Under the pieces are notes generated by a model that saw only the letters and a list, made by a program, of their open reading frames with translations, searched no databases and was not told the DNA's origin. Below, piece by piece: positions 46,545-58,523 of a DNA stretch of 64,000 nucleotides; position 1 is the stretch's first letter; each line of letters starts with the position of its first letter. The position numbers were made by a program, and so were the translations under genes. The DNA comes from Actinostola sp. cb2023 (lineage: Eukaryota > Cnidaria > Anthozoa > Actiniaria > Actinostolidae): contig JAUJYZ010000101.1 of assembly GCA_033675265.1 (NCBI GenBank), forward strand, positions 34,840-98,839. The letters run 5' to 3'.

Positions 46545-47375
46545 ATGTACAATCTATTATACACTGTTCTTTGACCTGATACACAGTGATTGAAATAAAT
46601 AATAGTTGAACTGTACAATAGAGAGTTACTTATCTACACTGTTCTTTGACCTTATACACAGTGATTGAAATAAATAATAGTTGAACTGTACAATATAGAG
46701 TTACTTATCTACACTGTTCTTTGACCTTATACACAGTGATTGAAATAAATAATAGTTGAACTGTACAATAGAGAGTTACTTATCTACACTGTTCTTTGAC
46801 CTTATACACAGCGATTGAAATAAATAATAGTTGAACTGTACAATAGAGAGTTACTTATCTACACTGTTCTTTGACCTGATACACAGTGATTGAAATAAAT
46901 AATAGTTGAACTGTACAATAGAGAGTTACTTATCTACACTGTTCTTTGACCTTATACACAGTGATTGAAATAAATAATAGTTGAACTGTACAATAGAGAG
47001 TTACTTATCTACACTGTTCTTTGACCTGATACACAGTGATTGAAATAAATAATAGTTGAACTGTACAATAGAGAGTTACTTTTCTACACTGTTCTTTGAC
47101 CTGATACACAGTGATTGAAATAAATAATAGTTGAACTGTACAATATAGAGTTACTTATCTACACTGTTCTTTGACCTTATACACAGTGATTGAAATAAAT
47201 AATAGTTGAACTGTACAATAGAGAGTTACTTATCTACACTGTTCTTTGACCTGATACACAGTGATTGAAATAAATAATAGTTGAACTGTACAATATAGAG
47301 TTACTTATCTACACTGTTCTTTGACCTTATACACAGTGATTGAAATAAATAATAGTTGAACTGTACAATATAGAG
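46545..47375. repeat. 75-bp satellite array, ~11 copies
   Basis: The unit contains AGTTACTTATCTACACTG and ATTGAAATAAATAATAGTTG. Spacing is exactly 75 bp (46624, 46699, 46774 and onward). Units differ by one or two substitutions. Confidence 0.95.
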
Positions 47376-47523
47376 AGAATGTAATTGTATAGTAATTGCT
47401 TGTACATATGTATGTACTTATTGTCATGAGGATGATTGAATATATATTTTATATATATAGGTTTATAATATTATTTTATGTTTGCACAGCCCCAAGGTTA
47501 TTATTATTATTATTATTGAAATA

Positions 47524-47624
47524 CAGTTGAACCTCCAGTTTTGACCACTCTCGTAAGTGACCACCTCTCGTAAGCGACCACAAAGCTTGACATTTTAGGT
47601 AGTCATTTACGGGAGATCCGACTG
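47524..47624. repeat. Tc1/pogo-like MITE, TA target
   Basis: Ends CAGTTGAACCTCC and GGAGATCCGACTG, flanked by TA. The inner CTCTCGTAAGTGACCACCTC sequence is typical of a widespread metazoan CAGTnGAACCTC repeat. Confidence 0.75.
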
Positions 47625-47826
47625 TATATCACACACAATACCTCAAAAAGGATGCCCATGCAATATATTTAAAAGGTAAAACTGGGAAGTCATGTTTGAA
47701 ATAAATTATTGTTCATTAATGGAGAGTCACTGTCATTATATTCACAATGATCAATTTCAAAAATAATAATATTAGAAATTATGTCAATATGTTTTTTGAG
47801 TTTAAATATCATATGCCAGTCCATTA

Positions 47827-47970
47827 GAGTGCAATTAACCATATATCTGTGAAATAGTACTATTAATAAATAGTACTAAATAGTGTTATTTCTATTGTTT
47901 TCTAATGTTTCATCAGTGATATTTAGTATTAATTAGTTAGTACTGTTTCACGGACATATGGTTTGCACTC
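47827..47970. repeat. GAGTGCAA-type TA MITE
   Basis: Ends GAGTGCAATTAACCATAT and ATATGGTTTGCACTC; TA on both sides; internal CTATTTAGTACTATT-like inverted words. Confidence 0.8.
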
Positions 47971-47972
47971 TA

Positions 47973-48585
47973 GGTATTTACATGTATACATATCTATAAT
48001 GGACAACCTTTTGAGAATGACTATCTGGATATGCTACAGAACCCTGCATAGTATAACAGTTGCTATTGTCCACTTGCATGCATAGTAATGATTATATGGA
48101 TAAATCTCGTTTACTGCTAGGGATACATGTACATTTGATAAAAGAGAACACAAATCAAATCAATTCACTAGACTTGCCAATATATAAGATTATACCTTTC
48201 ATTTTATAGAGTCCAATGATTGTTGAATGAGAATTTAATTTAAAAAATGTTTTAAATCATTAAAAAAAAATTATTCATTGTGGATAATGCAACTTATACT
48301 TAACAGTATCAATGTTGGTTGTTACATACCACATATATGTAAGTAAAAGAACAGCAAAAAATATATATTTGTGGGTAAAATTGAATATACATGTATATAC
48401 TTATCAGATTGTCCACGATTATTGTATGTAGTCATTGTGAGTTGACTAGTCATTTCATCTACAAACTGCCAGTCTTGACATCATGTAATAGTATATAAGG
48501 CTTTGTCTTGCCAGCTTGATTAGATGATGGTCTTTGAAAAGGCTGTGTTGGGATCATGATCATTATGTGTTTACAAATAATACCA
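47973..48585. other. AT-rich spacer
   Basis: No gene is recognised. It probably includes the missing 3' part of the adjacent minus-strand gene, but no homologous reading is visible. Confidence 0.4.
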
Positions 48586-50349
48586 TTAGCTAGATATGCA
48601 AGACACATGAAATGTAAACTTAGACTTCTTACCATCTGCAATTCCGGGCTCTACTGCAGCAACTAGATACATAAAGTTATGAAGAAAGTTTCTCGACTCT
48701 TTGCCTGTGAATCTGTAGTCAAAGCTTCGAGCATCAGCTACTCCTGATTCATTGAAGTGCTTTACTATCTTATTGGCCAGCCTAGATAATTGACACTTGG
48801 TCTTCATTGTATTAATATACTTGACCAGAGGACAGCAAGATCGTAGCTGCAAAAAAGTAACATGGTCATTAGCAATGTCAGATATCTTTAGAACCTCATC
48901 CAAAAAGTATTTGTGTACATAAGCACAGGCATTGTTTTTTAAATGCAGAGGTTCTACATGAGCATTGTCGATCAGCTCTCCCAGCAGTGGTTTGAACTCC
49001 TGACGGCTTTGAAGGCTTGCAATCAAAGATGTTATTCTCTGGCGTTTAGTTCTATCTGCCAGTTTCTGAGACGAATAGTTCATCTTTGCCACTTCAACCT
49101 TTCTGGCAAACCTCAAGTCGATGTTTATAACGCCACGGCTTCCATAGGTTCTTTTCATCTCTTCCAAATGTCCCAGAGAAGTTCTTCCCATTTGCTGTGG
49201 AAACATCTGCAAAAGAGGAAAAGAACCTGGCACTGTTATTTAGCTCTCCGGCTAAGAATGCCAACATCTTCATATCATTGGGAAGTTCACTAATCTTAAA
49301 CTTAACAAAAACAATTTCACCATTTACATTAACAGAAAAAGTTTATTTTTCAATAGTTGTAATGTCATTCAAAAGTAACTTAATGTATCGTTGTACAGGG
49401 AGACAGTTTTCAGAGCAGTTTGCTCCAAAAATGAGGAATTTCTCATTGCTACTCAATACGCCACGGCCTATATTGAGGAAGCTGATCAGCCAGGAACATG
49501 ACGATTCGTCTTTACCAAAAGGGGCACCATCCCCACCTAGAGCAACATGAAATATATTAGTTTGCCCATTAAACCACAACAATTCGTAACCGCTGTATTT
49601 GTTAAGATAAAACTTACCTAAAATGAATAGAATCTCTCTGAGGTCTCTATAGCAGCCACTTACTTTATCTTCATTACCCTCACATAGAGTATCTTGTATA
49701 TTATAAAGAGTACCAATAGGAATGGACTTAATGAAAGGCATAAGCTTATTATATGAAACAAGTCTAGGTACTGGACAATTAGCAACTGATATACGCGCAG
49801 TCTGCCTACCTTTACTATTTACCTTATAAGCACTATCCTTAAAAAGTTTACGATACTTTCGTTTCCCCATAACACCCCCACTGTAATAAATTGCTACACT
49901 TCTACACATATTGTTATGTGACTTTTCAAACTTTTTTAGATCTTTTTTATAGACATTGAGGGTAATTGCATTTGCTTTCTTGTCGACATCACCTCAGCAA
50001 GGACATTCTGGCTACATCTGTGAAGTACAGTGTCGATTAGTCCTATTGTAGCTGCTCGCTTTGTTCCTCCATAGATATCTTCTGCTGCTTGGAATGTTTC
50101 ACTTCTTCTTTTCCTTCCTGCTGACACACCCATAGATAATTTCCCATCACAGAACTCTACAGGATTCTTACTCCTCTCAATCTTGGACTTCTCACTGATT
50201 ACTGTGCTACATGTATTCTGACTTGTATTCTGACTTGTTCCTTGAATATCCTGTCTAACCTCTTCGCCTATCTCATCTAACTCCTCTATGTCTCTTACTA
50301 CCTGTTCAATCTGTATAGAATAAATATAAGCTTATTTTAATTAAACTTA

Positions 50350-50612
50350 GAAGTGTAAACACTAAAACCGTGCAAAGTTGTGCATGTTATAGCACTGATT
50401 TCCCAATAGAAAACAATAGCAAGTACCACTATTTTATGATTTATATGTTGCATAATTTCAGGGGCGTAGCCAGGATTTTTCATTGGGAGGGTCACACTCC
50501 ATATCGTTCACCACCAAATCCACCACCAAATCCCCTCCCAGAGGAAGGGGGGTCACAGGCACCCTGTGACCTCCCCCTGCCTGCGCCCCTGAATTTCGAA
50601 GTGTTTGTACTC
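50350..50612. repeat. GAGTACAAAC-family TA MITE carrying a hAT-like MITE
   Basis: Ends GAAGTGTAAACACTAAAACC and GTGTTTGTACTC, TA on both sides; disrupted at 50459-50591. Confidence 0.75.
50459..50591. repeat. hAT-like MITE (CAGGGGCGTAGCCAGG)
   Basis: Starts CAGGGGCGTAGCCAGG and ends CTGCGCCCCTG, flanked by AATTT on both sides (50454-50458, 50592-50596). This end sequence is a widespread metazoan hAT signature; the duplication here is only 5 bp. Confidence 0.75.
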
Positions 50613-51074
50613 TATAACTGACACTCTACCTAGCATGGATTGACATATTATATTTATACATGTATAAGCTTAACTCATAAGCTTAATACATGCATATTGT
50701 TTATATAACTTAAGCTAAGCTTATCCCTCACACAATGACAACAAACATGGAATGCAAACATGGATAAATGTTGGTTTTATGTAACCTCAGGTTTATACAT
50801 GTAGTCTTCAACTGCACAATTTGTTGCAATGTTGTAGGCTAAAATCAATTTCTATAATTGCCTTTACTATATTTGTATTATTAATTCGTACCTTCGTATC
50901 TAGTCTCCTAGATTTGGCACTTTTAGCCCTCAATAGCAGCTGTTTCCTTTCAATTTCTTTATCCAAGTCTGTAAGCTGTTTGTCGAGGTCTTGAATGGTA
51001 GAATTGCCTCTTACTTGCTGCAAAGTTTGCTCTTTCTTTTTATTGCGGTGAAGATCGATACGGTATCGAACCAT

Positions 51075-52095
51075 GGTTTAGTTTGAAATTTGTCTTCGCT
51101 TTCGAGAGCGCGGGTGCGAAAAATCAGCGTTTAAATCATGGAAACTAAATCGGCAGAGTTGTAATTTGGAGACTAAACTCGAGAAATAAGTCCATTGTAG
51201 ATCACAGAAATTCACAATAAAGAAAAATTACCAAGCCTCAAAATGACCACTGTTCGAGAAATGAACAATTCGCACAACATGGCGTATTTTGAAGCGACTA
51301 CAAAAATCTCATCCACAGAGAAACGCCATTGTGTTTGGTATCAATGAAATCCGCTCTTCTTCCTCTGTCATTTCCCGCCATCCGATGGAATCTCCGAAAA
51401 TTATCGAATGAGCGACGGCCTGCCGAAGAAAGCCCTCTCGCGAACTCGTTAATTAGTCACCAGTCCCCACAAATACGCATTTTCCAATATGGCGGCTTGT
51501 TACACATTGGGGTGGCGTTTTTTGATGCGCGCGGGCCCGGCGTGCGCCATGTGTGCACATTATCGTTTGTAGGATTATTCCGTTCAAAGGAACTGCTTAA
51601 CATTAGAATTTGTGTTATTAAACTGTTTACTGATTACATTATAATTCATGTTCCTTGTAGTAGAGTTTTCCGATTTATATGTAATCTCATATAATTTACC
51701 AACAATACCTATTGTCTTTATGAGAGCGATATTTAATGTGTGCAGCGTTAAGTTAACAATCAAACACACAAGTTATTTTGTAAGGGCATTCAAATTATGT
51801 AATGCACTAGAACTTTATTCAGTGTTATCATTATTATTAAAAGTGTGAATGTTATTACATCAAAAGCTTCACGCTGCGTCCTGATACAGTCTTCAAATTG
51901 CATCAAGTTTTTTTTTTTCTGATCACGCATGATAGTCTGATTGCACGTTAGTTAGCTTGAAAAAATGAAACAAACAAAGGAAGGAGCTAGAATCTTGCAT
52001 GCCAAAAATTTAACCAACTTCACATATAATGGTATATGGCAGATCCGGCGCCAACTACCCTGGGTTCCAGGCACCGACTCATCTTTCTTGGATGC
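51075..52095. other. Promoter-side region and spacer, no gene seen
   Basis: 51075-51560 is GC-richer and may hold the promoter and outer end of the minus-strand gene (GATGCGCGCGGGCCCGGCGT near 51515). 51600-52095 is AT-rich with no recognisable frame. No TIR partner for the left side of the putative element was found. Confidence 0.35.
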
Positions 52096-52579
52096 TCAAA
52101 TGCGGCGCACTCGTTTAATAAGCATACTCCTTCTATTGACCAAAAGACCACAAGTGCTAACAACAATTGGCAAAAAGGATCGCTTTTGGCGAAATATCTG
52201 TCCTATTGATTTGTACACTTTCAAAGCCCCAATTCTGTGTTCGATTTTCACTCTAAGACGACGTAGGAGCCGATTTGCTGTTCTCTGACGCCGGTTTCGA
52301 GTGATTCTATGAGGCGCCACCAGTGGAACCTGAGCGGCGTATCCTCCATCTGCTAGTATTCGCGCATTGCGTGGGAGAGGAAGTTCACCACGATATCCGA
52401 TGTTTGGTAAATAGCGGTAGGTAGTAGAGTCGGTAAGATGACCAGGGAATCTGTTTGAAACAAAACAACACAAATTAACAAAAATAAGTTTAGTAACTTT
52501 CAGTTGAACTTTATTATTATTATTACTTTTCATTTATTTAATAATAATAATGATAATAATAATAATAATAATAAGTAGT

Positions 52580-52760
52580 GGTAATCATTAGTGTGCGAGT
52601 GCAATTAACGATTAATAGTGTGAGTGATGTTTAAAAATCCTAACAAAATTGCACGAGCCGTATGCACGAGCCGTAGGCGAGTGCAATTTGTGGGATTTTT
52701 AAACATCACGAGCACTATTAATCGTTAATTGTACGAGCATACTACTGATTACCGTTTAAT
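52580..52760. repeat. Fold-back repeat in the Harbinger intron
   Basis: GGTAATCATTAGTGTGCGAG and ATGTTTAAAAATCC are matched inverted by GGATTTTTAAACATCACGAG and ATACTACTGATTACC. This is a common-looking MITE with a GTGCGAGTGCAATT core. Confidence 0.8.
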
Positions 52761-53166
52761 AATATTGATGCAAAAATTGGCAAAGCAAATATATTATGCG
52801 CGGTTTATGGGAAGCCATTCGATAGTAAATAAACAAAACATCAATGTCAAACTGGTGAGTTTTATTGGACAAAGCCGTGACAAGCAACCACCATGTTGAG
52901 ATTGTGCAAGAACTAGGTAGACTATAAAAAGAGCCGAGTCGGCATCAAACAGTGTTCTATAACTTAAATGTCCTCAACGAAAGGACCTGTTTATCATGTA
53001 CTTCAGTATTACAATATTTACACTGTGACAAGCTGGTAAACAATTTAAGTGAATTGAAATTTACAAGTTTAGATCGGACCTCGTACGTTCAAAATCACCG
53101 ACACGGCCATGAATCAAACTTCAAAGAAACACAAGTCAGTTGAGTTCAAAAAACTACACAATTCAC

Positions 53167-53640
53167 TCAGGAAATCGACTTCTGTCCGACTTTAAATGTG
53201 ACAGTGCAGTTGTAGCACTGGCTTGGAAAAAGTGATGTCAGTCTATCATGCCTGTTTTGGCCGAAAAAAACTGGTTCAAGAAATTCTGCCGATCGAGTAG
53301 CATTTCGGCGTTGGCTCTTTCGTTGCCGAACGACATGATGGACAACAACAGGGTTGATATGATGGACTGATATGAATGGTGGCATTTTCTTCAGCTTGCT
53401 CTTCTGGTAGTCGATGACTGATGTAGTGGCTAAAGGTAAGCTCTCTCAATTCACATTCGTCGTCCTCTTCGTAGTCATCGAGCTACCTTTTCTCGCTTCT
53501 GACTTCTGTGGCCGTCAGCTGGACATCGCCGATCTTAGAACAGTGATTTGATTTGAGCTTTTACAGCTTTTACGTGTTGAATTACAGCCTCTTCATTTAG
53601 ATTTGGGAATCGTTCCCGGTCAGCCGACATCTTTTCAAAG
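53167..53640 (-). other. Short gene-like fragments, unrecognised
   Basis: The minus strand starts MSADRERFPNLNEEAVIQHV (about 53629), stops after about 31 codons, and another frame reads MPPFISVHHINPVVVHHVV to QKSIS. There is no recognisable domain. It might be the first exon of another transposon gene. Low confidence. Confidence 0.2.
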
Positions 53641-53805
53641 GCGAGGAAATTTTCTTACAAAAATACGCCATTCGTTTCCATAGCAACCAAAGTAATTTGC
53701 ACCGAATTAACAACTTTTTGCATCGAATTACTTTTTTTTGCACACTATTCAAAATAAACATGGCAGTGCTCAACCAATCATAATTGAGTATTTTTGCATC
53801 TATAT

Positions 53806-53851
<46 letters not shown>
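53806..53851. repeat. (TAA)n microsatellite with ATAGCGC...GCGCTTTA hairpin tail
   Basis: About 15 TAA units, followed by TTTATATAGCGCATC and GATGCGCTTTACA, a short inverted repeat that ends many invertebrate non-LTR or SINE copies. Confidence 0.8.
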
Positions 53852-54599
53852 GAGTATTTATATAGCGCATCATGGAAGCTCGATGCGCTTTACAATAAGA
53901 AAAAAATACCTAAAAGCTACTGACTCGTACGCGTATTTATTGTACAATTTTATATATGCTACATACCCTGACACAAGAAGCACTATCATGCCATCCGCAT
54001 CCACAATCAACTGCGTATAGTCCTTGAGCTAGGGGCTGAATTTTAGCCTGTCGGTACCACTCGGGGGCACTAAGTTTCATTTGTTTTTTTTGAATAGGCA
54101 CATATCTGTAGATACTGAATCCGCATGATAGACTTAAGAATAAGGGATGTTGTATTGTGACGTCATTTTCCCTCCAAAATGAATGAAATAAAGGCAAATA
54201 GCAACTTTCTCTGGTAATACTTCTTTTCATTGGACGGAACTGCACTTTTTGGATGTCATATTGCTTATAAGACTTGAATAATTATCCAGAGATCATTTTC
54301 TTGTCCGCTCAGTTCATACCAACATTATTGTTTCAATTACAGGATTCGCAGATGACATAATTTCTATCTATTTCTATACAATTGTTTACCAAGACACAAT
54401 CACTTTCTTAAATGCTGTGAATGTATGAGAAGACATCTATTCTAAAGAAAGATCAACATTATCTAACATGTATCTTTTTTTTTTTGTCATAATAATTCCT
54501 ATCATGGTCAATATGGTATGGTATTGGCAATTTACCGGAAATGACGTCATTTCATAAATTTAAGAAATTTAACAAATCGAACATGGTTTTCCATTACTC

Positions 54600-54985
54600 T
54601 TATCGACAACGGACGACTTTACAGTGAAACAACTCGCTCGCTTGAGTTTTGAACATTTTTTGGCGTCATGCAGTTGTCGATAAGTACAGACAATGGAAAA
54701 CCATGAAAAAGGCTCCCAAGTCGACAAATAAATTTGAAAGAAAAATTGATTCAAGCGTGCGCTCGTTCCATGCGCGAGCGCCATTCTATGCGTCTGTCCT
54801 CTTATATCGACAATGGCTCTTATCCAATCAACGCGCGAGAAATTTGACAAGTGTTGTAAAATTAACAAATCGCAAGCGGTTTTCCATTGTCTGTACTCTT
54901 ATTGACAATGGATTTGACGTCACAAAATGTTCAAAACGCAAGTGGAACCACGAGCGTAGCGAGTGGTTTCACTGCAAAGTTTATT
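54600..54985. repeat. Fold-back MITE with ~100-bp arms
   Basis: ACTTTACAGTGAAAC with GTTTTGAACATTTTTTGGCG pairs with GACGTCACAAAATGTTCAAAAC and GTTTCACTGCAAAGT. ACAGACAATGGAAAACC also recurs inverted. Confidence 0.75.
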
Positions 54986-56049
54986 AGCTGTTGTATGCCA
55001 TTATACAGCTACACTAACTTAACTGTAAGTAACCCTTCGCCCCATGTAAGGTAATCCGGACCATTAATGGTTTCTGGATTCCGACCTTGTTGATTACGGC
55101 TTCCTTCCTATTAGATAACGGATTCCAAAATTTTGAAATCCGAATTCCTTTAAATTTCTAAATTTATCAGGCTACAAATTGGATCGTAACTGGCATGCAG
55201 CAACGAAATTCAGAAAGGGGACCATAGCAGTTGCAGCGAAAGTGCAGCGCCAACCTCCGCCCTCCCTCCGCCATAGCTACGACAACTTAGCGAGAGGTGA
55301 ACTACTAGAGCTTCTTCAGTATTTCTAAACTTTCTTCAGTAAAATGTCATTTCCAATGTTGTTGAACAATTGCGCGCTGAAGACGCGAAATACTAGGGCC
55401 TGTTTATTTAGTCTAAACACTAAATGTCCTTTCTTACTAATGTTGCTGAAGAATTGCGCGCCGGAGATGCGAACTACTAGAGCTTTTTTAATTCGAAACT
55501 TTCTTAAAATGTCATTTCCAATGAAAGTCCTTTCTTTCTAAACTTTCTTAAAATGTCCTTTCTAATGTTGCTGACCTCCGGAGTTTTAATGATCTTTCTT
55601 CTCTTAAAATCATTTCCAGCATCCCTGAGTGCGTTGAAGCCCCCCTCTCTTCTTAGAGGTCTAACTTTTTGGATGGCTCTCCCCAAAATTCTACCAGCCA
55701 CTATCCGATAAAATTCAATGGTCTCTAGCTTATGCTGTTAGATCCATAGGTAAAAACATTTCGTTGCTCGTCATTTGTCAGGTCACGGATGCACGATATA
55801 GATTAGTACTGACTTATGAGCATTATATATAAGTATAAGTGTAAAACTCGAACAACCACAAATTCACAGATAATGGTACGCTGACAATCCTTTGAACCAC
55901 GCCGTTCTATTACAAGTGTATTTCAGGTATCCCACAGTAGACACATTCGATATTTGGCTTCCCGCTTCATATTGCAATCCCGAATCACGTTTCATTTATA
56001 CTCAGTTCCATTTGGATGGTTACAAATCTGTTATTCCAATGATTTGCGA
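54986..56049. other. Element interior, no gene recognised
   Basis: It holds repeated words around AATGTCCTTTCTTTCTAAACT and AATTGCGCGC (55320-55580), an imperfect ~90-bp tandem. A short basic minus-strand frame at 55504-55701 is not identifiable. Confidence 0.35.
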
Positions 56050-56300
56050 TATCCACCTTTGAAATAGGACAGGTCTGAGTGAATTGTTCTTTTCATAAAT
56101 ACGGGTTTCGCCCCAATAGTAAGATCATTCCAGAAGGAGATTGCGCAGGGACAAAGCCAAAAGAGGTGCTACATGGTCTGAGGAATTCGACATTTTGAAC
56201 ATTTATCATCACTTGAGATTTTCATTTAAAAAAGAAGTTGGAAGAATATTATGAAGTATTTTAATTTGAAACATTTTCATCTTAGCATCTCTACTTTAAC
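56050..56300 (-). pseudogene. Non-LTR retrotransposon C-terminal zinc region (zf-RVT-like)
   Basis: The minus strand reads FQIKILHNILPTSFL, then KCSKCRIPQTM, stop, HLFWLCPCAISFWNDL. The C-x2-C ... H ... C ... FW pattern is typical of LINE RT tails. An in-frame stop and a frame slip are present. Confidence 0.6.
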
Positions 56301-56870
56301 GGGTTAAGTTCATAGAAAAAGCTTAACTCTTTCTCAAAAATACCATTATATTTTATAAGATGTTTTTGTGCTGTCTGGGCCTCAAAGCGTCTTTCAATTC
56401 AACTAAAATGTTCGAGTAATCCCAGCACAACTTAACTTGGAGGTGATTGTTCACCCAACAATAGGGAACGTGAGCTGGGTTTAGACCGATATCGTAATTT
56501 TTATTCTTATGATTAGGACTACCATCCCATCTGAGCTCGGCCATAGTTCTTTAGGGGAAGATGATAGGTTGAGGCAAAGTAAGATCCTCAGATTCTTAGG
56601 ATTTCAAGGCTCGGCTGAGCATGCCCCGGGAGCCTCTTCGCGGCGAATCCTAGAAACATGGTATTAGGTAAGTACCACGGCTAATACCCGGTTAATTAAA
56701 GGCGCATAGACCCGGACCAGCCATGGCGAATGAGAACGGATACGATTATATAGGTGCGTCTTGACGGCCGAAAAATCTTTTAAATTTGTACATTCCCACT
56801 AATAAGAAAAAGAAAACGAGCAAAGCGTTCTGACATTAGGGGAGGTTCCATCCGACGCAAGACTACTGTC

Positions 56871-58206
56871 ATGAGTGAAATCCGGCGTCTGGCTAGAAGA
56901 TGTCACAATTTGGCATCTTTTCCATGGAAACAGCCGCTGCAGGCTGATAACATGCGAAAACGAGCCCGATATCGAAAAGTTTCAATAACGATCCTGAAAG
57001 ATGCCAAGGCCACGATCAACAAATTGTTGACCATCGAGTACAGCACAGCGCATCTTATTCGCAAGTTTGATTTGCTAGACCTCCGGGTCCGCTGGCTATT
57101 ACACTGTGCCTTGTGCAAAATATTTGGTAGCAAAAACCAGCCGCCCACATATTTACCCTGCAGGAGGAAGATCTTGCACTACAGTTAAAGCGAAGGAGAA
57201 GAATTATTCTCAGATGTCTGAATGTCGGATCAATGAGGAGTTCGGTGGCGTTAGGCTGAGCATGGGGCACCTCACTGAAATAAATACATCCAACGCCTCC
57301 ATTCCAATGGAGACGTTACATGACTACTGGAAAAAACAAATGACTGGAACAAAATTGAACGTTCATGACTTGCCTGAATTCCCTGAGGGAGAAGAATATC
57401 TCCGAGGACTGTGGGAAACCCCAGCTCCTCCCCCGGAATTTCAGAAGATCTCTAAGGAGGAGATATGGAACGCACTGCGTCCCTTGGATGGCCGAATGGC
57501 CCCAGGTTATGACGGCCTAACCTATTTTGCGTACAAACATGCGGATAGGAAATGCTTATTAACCTATTGGCATAAGCTCTTCCGATGGCTCCATAAGAAA
57601 CAAGTAATGTTGCCTTCGTGGAAAATAGGACTATAAGTTTTCCTACCAAAGGCAAATAAGGAGCACTATGCACTCGCGAAGAGTTGGCACCCGATCACAC
57701 TATACCCGACTGTGTTTAAGATCGCATGTGCGGTCATTACCAAACGAGTTGTTAAGCAAATGGCACGCAGCGGACAGTGGAGTCCTGCCCAGAAGGGGGG
57801 GGGCTGCCCAGCATTAGTGGCACTACAGATGCCACGTTTATCATGCGCTCCTGTGTGGACCACCATAGACGATACCAAACTGACTTATATGTTTGTTGCT
57901 AGACATATCGAACGCGTTCGGAAGCTTGGAGCTCGGACTCATTGATAAATCCATCGACCTGACATGTGTTGAAAAACGCTTGAAAGGCTGGTGGAAGGAC
58001 TCGATTCGCGGGTGTTCGGTACACTTGAAAAGTGACGAGCACTTGTCGAGACGAATCCCGATGACTAGGGGTGTAGGACAGGGCAATACCAATTCGGCTC
58101 TGACCTTCAACATCGTTAAGAACACGGTGAACTTGTGGGTGGCACAAGAGTGTCTTGGCTATACGGTGTTCGACACCCCCATCTATCGCATTTCAGAATT
58201 ACGCTA
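56871..58206 (+). pseudogene. Non-LTR retrotransposon RT fragment, copy 1
   Basis: MSEIRRLARRCHNLASFPW (56871), RWLLHCALCKIFGSKNQPP, a gap relative to copy 2 at about 57152, EFQKISKEEIWNALRPLDG, APGYDGLTYFAYKHADRK, SWHPITLYPTVFKIA, then a G-run (57797-57804) where the frame slips. TFIMRSCVDHHRRYQTDL, DISNAFGSLELGLIDKS (first catalytic D) and MTRGVGQGNTNSALTFN follow, with a stop after YRISELR. The YADD block is absent, so the RT is truncated. It resembles R2/NeSL-type RTs from memory. TAA at about 57634. Confidence 0.65.
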
Positions 58207-58523
58207 ATCCCGCATCCCGTAAAACCTCTAGGGTGAGCTAGGGTATGCTACCCATCGGAAATCTTAACATTCTAGGTTCACTTAGAGGCTATTTAATGCA
58301 TTCTGGGATGATTTGTAAATTAGGTATGAAGAACCCTTCGGGGAACCTAATAAAGCTTATGGTTTTGTATTTGTGACCAACAATTTCAGCCTAATCGCAA
58401 AATACCATTCAAAAGACATTGTTTATAAAACCAATTTCCAAGACGAAAGGGGAAACCGCGCCCTCCTCACCCCTTCTCCCCTAAATTCACCCCTGAATAC
58501 AGCTAAATTACCATTCGCGAGTT

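Larger units (their letters stand above)
48586..51074 (-). pseudogene. Putative DDE-type transposase-like protein of unknown family, decayed
   Basis: Exon 51074-50892 encodes a coiled coil (MVRYRIDLHRNKKKEQTLQQ, DKQLTDLDKEIERKQ). A GTACGA donor and TATACAG acceptor lead to 50310 (IEQVVRDIEELDEIGEE, then GRKRRSETFQAAEDIYGG). A frameshift near 49985 leads to CRSVAIYYSGGVMGKRKY and VALGGDGAPFGKDESSCSW (about 49550). There is a TAA at about 49343, then FKISELPNDMKMLAFLAGEL. A 1-bp frameshift near 49105 precedes RQEFKPLLGELIDNAHVEPL and LHLKNNACAYVHKYFLDE, and the frame stops short after 48640. GGD, PND and HVEP could be a DDE set; this is speculative. I recall the family as multi-copy in cnidarians but have no name for it. 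Confidence 0.55.

Noticed and set aside
46545..47375. 75-bp repeat array considered as CRISPR
   Set aside because: Units are contiguous with no unique spacers, and the context is eukaryotic.
55504..55701. Basic 65-codon minus-strand frame, briefly considered as a viral-type minor structural protein
   Set aside because: The resemblance is only compositional; no neighbouring viral or Polinton genes.
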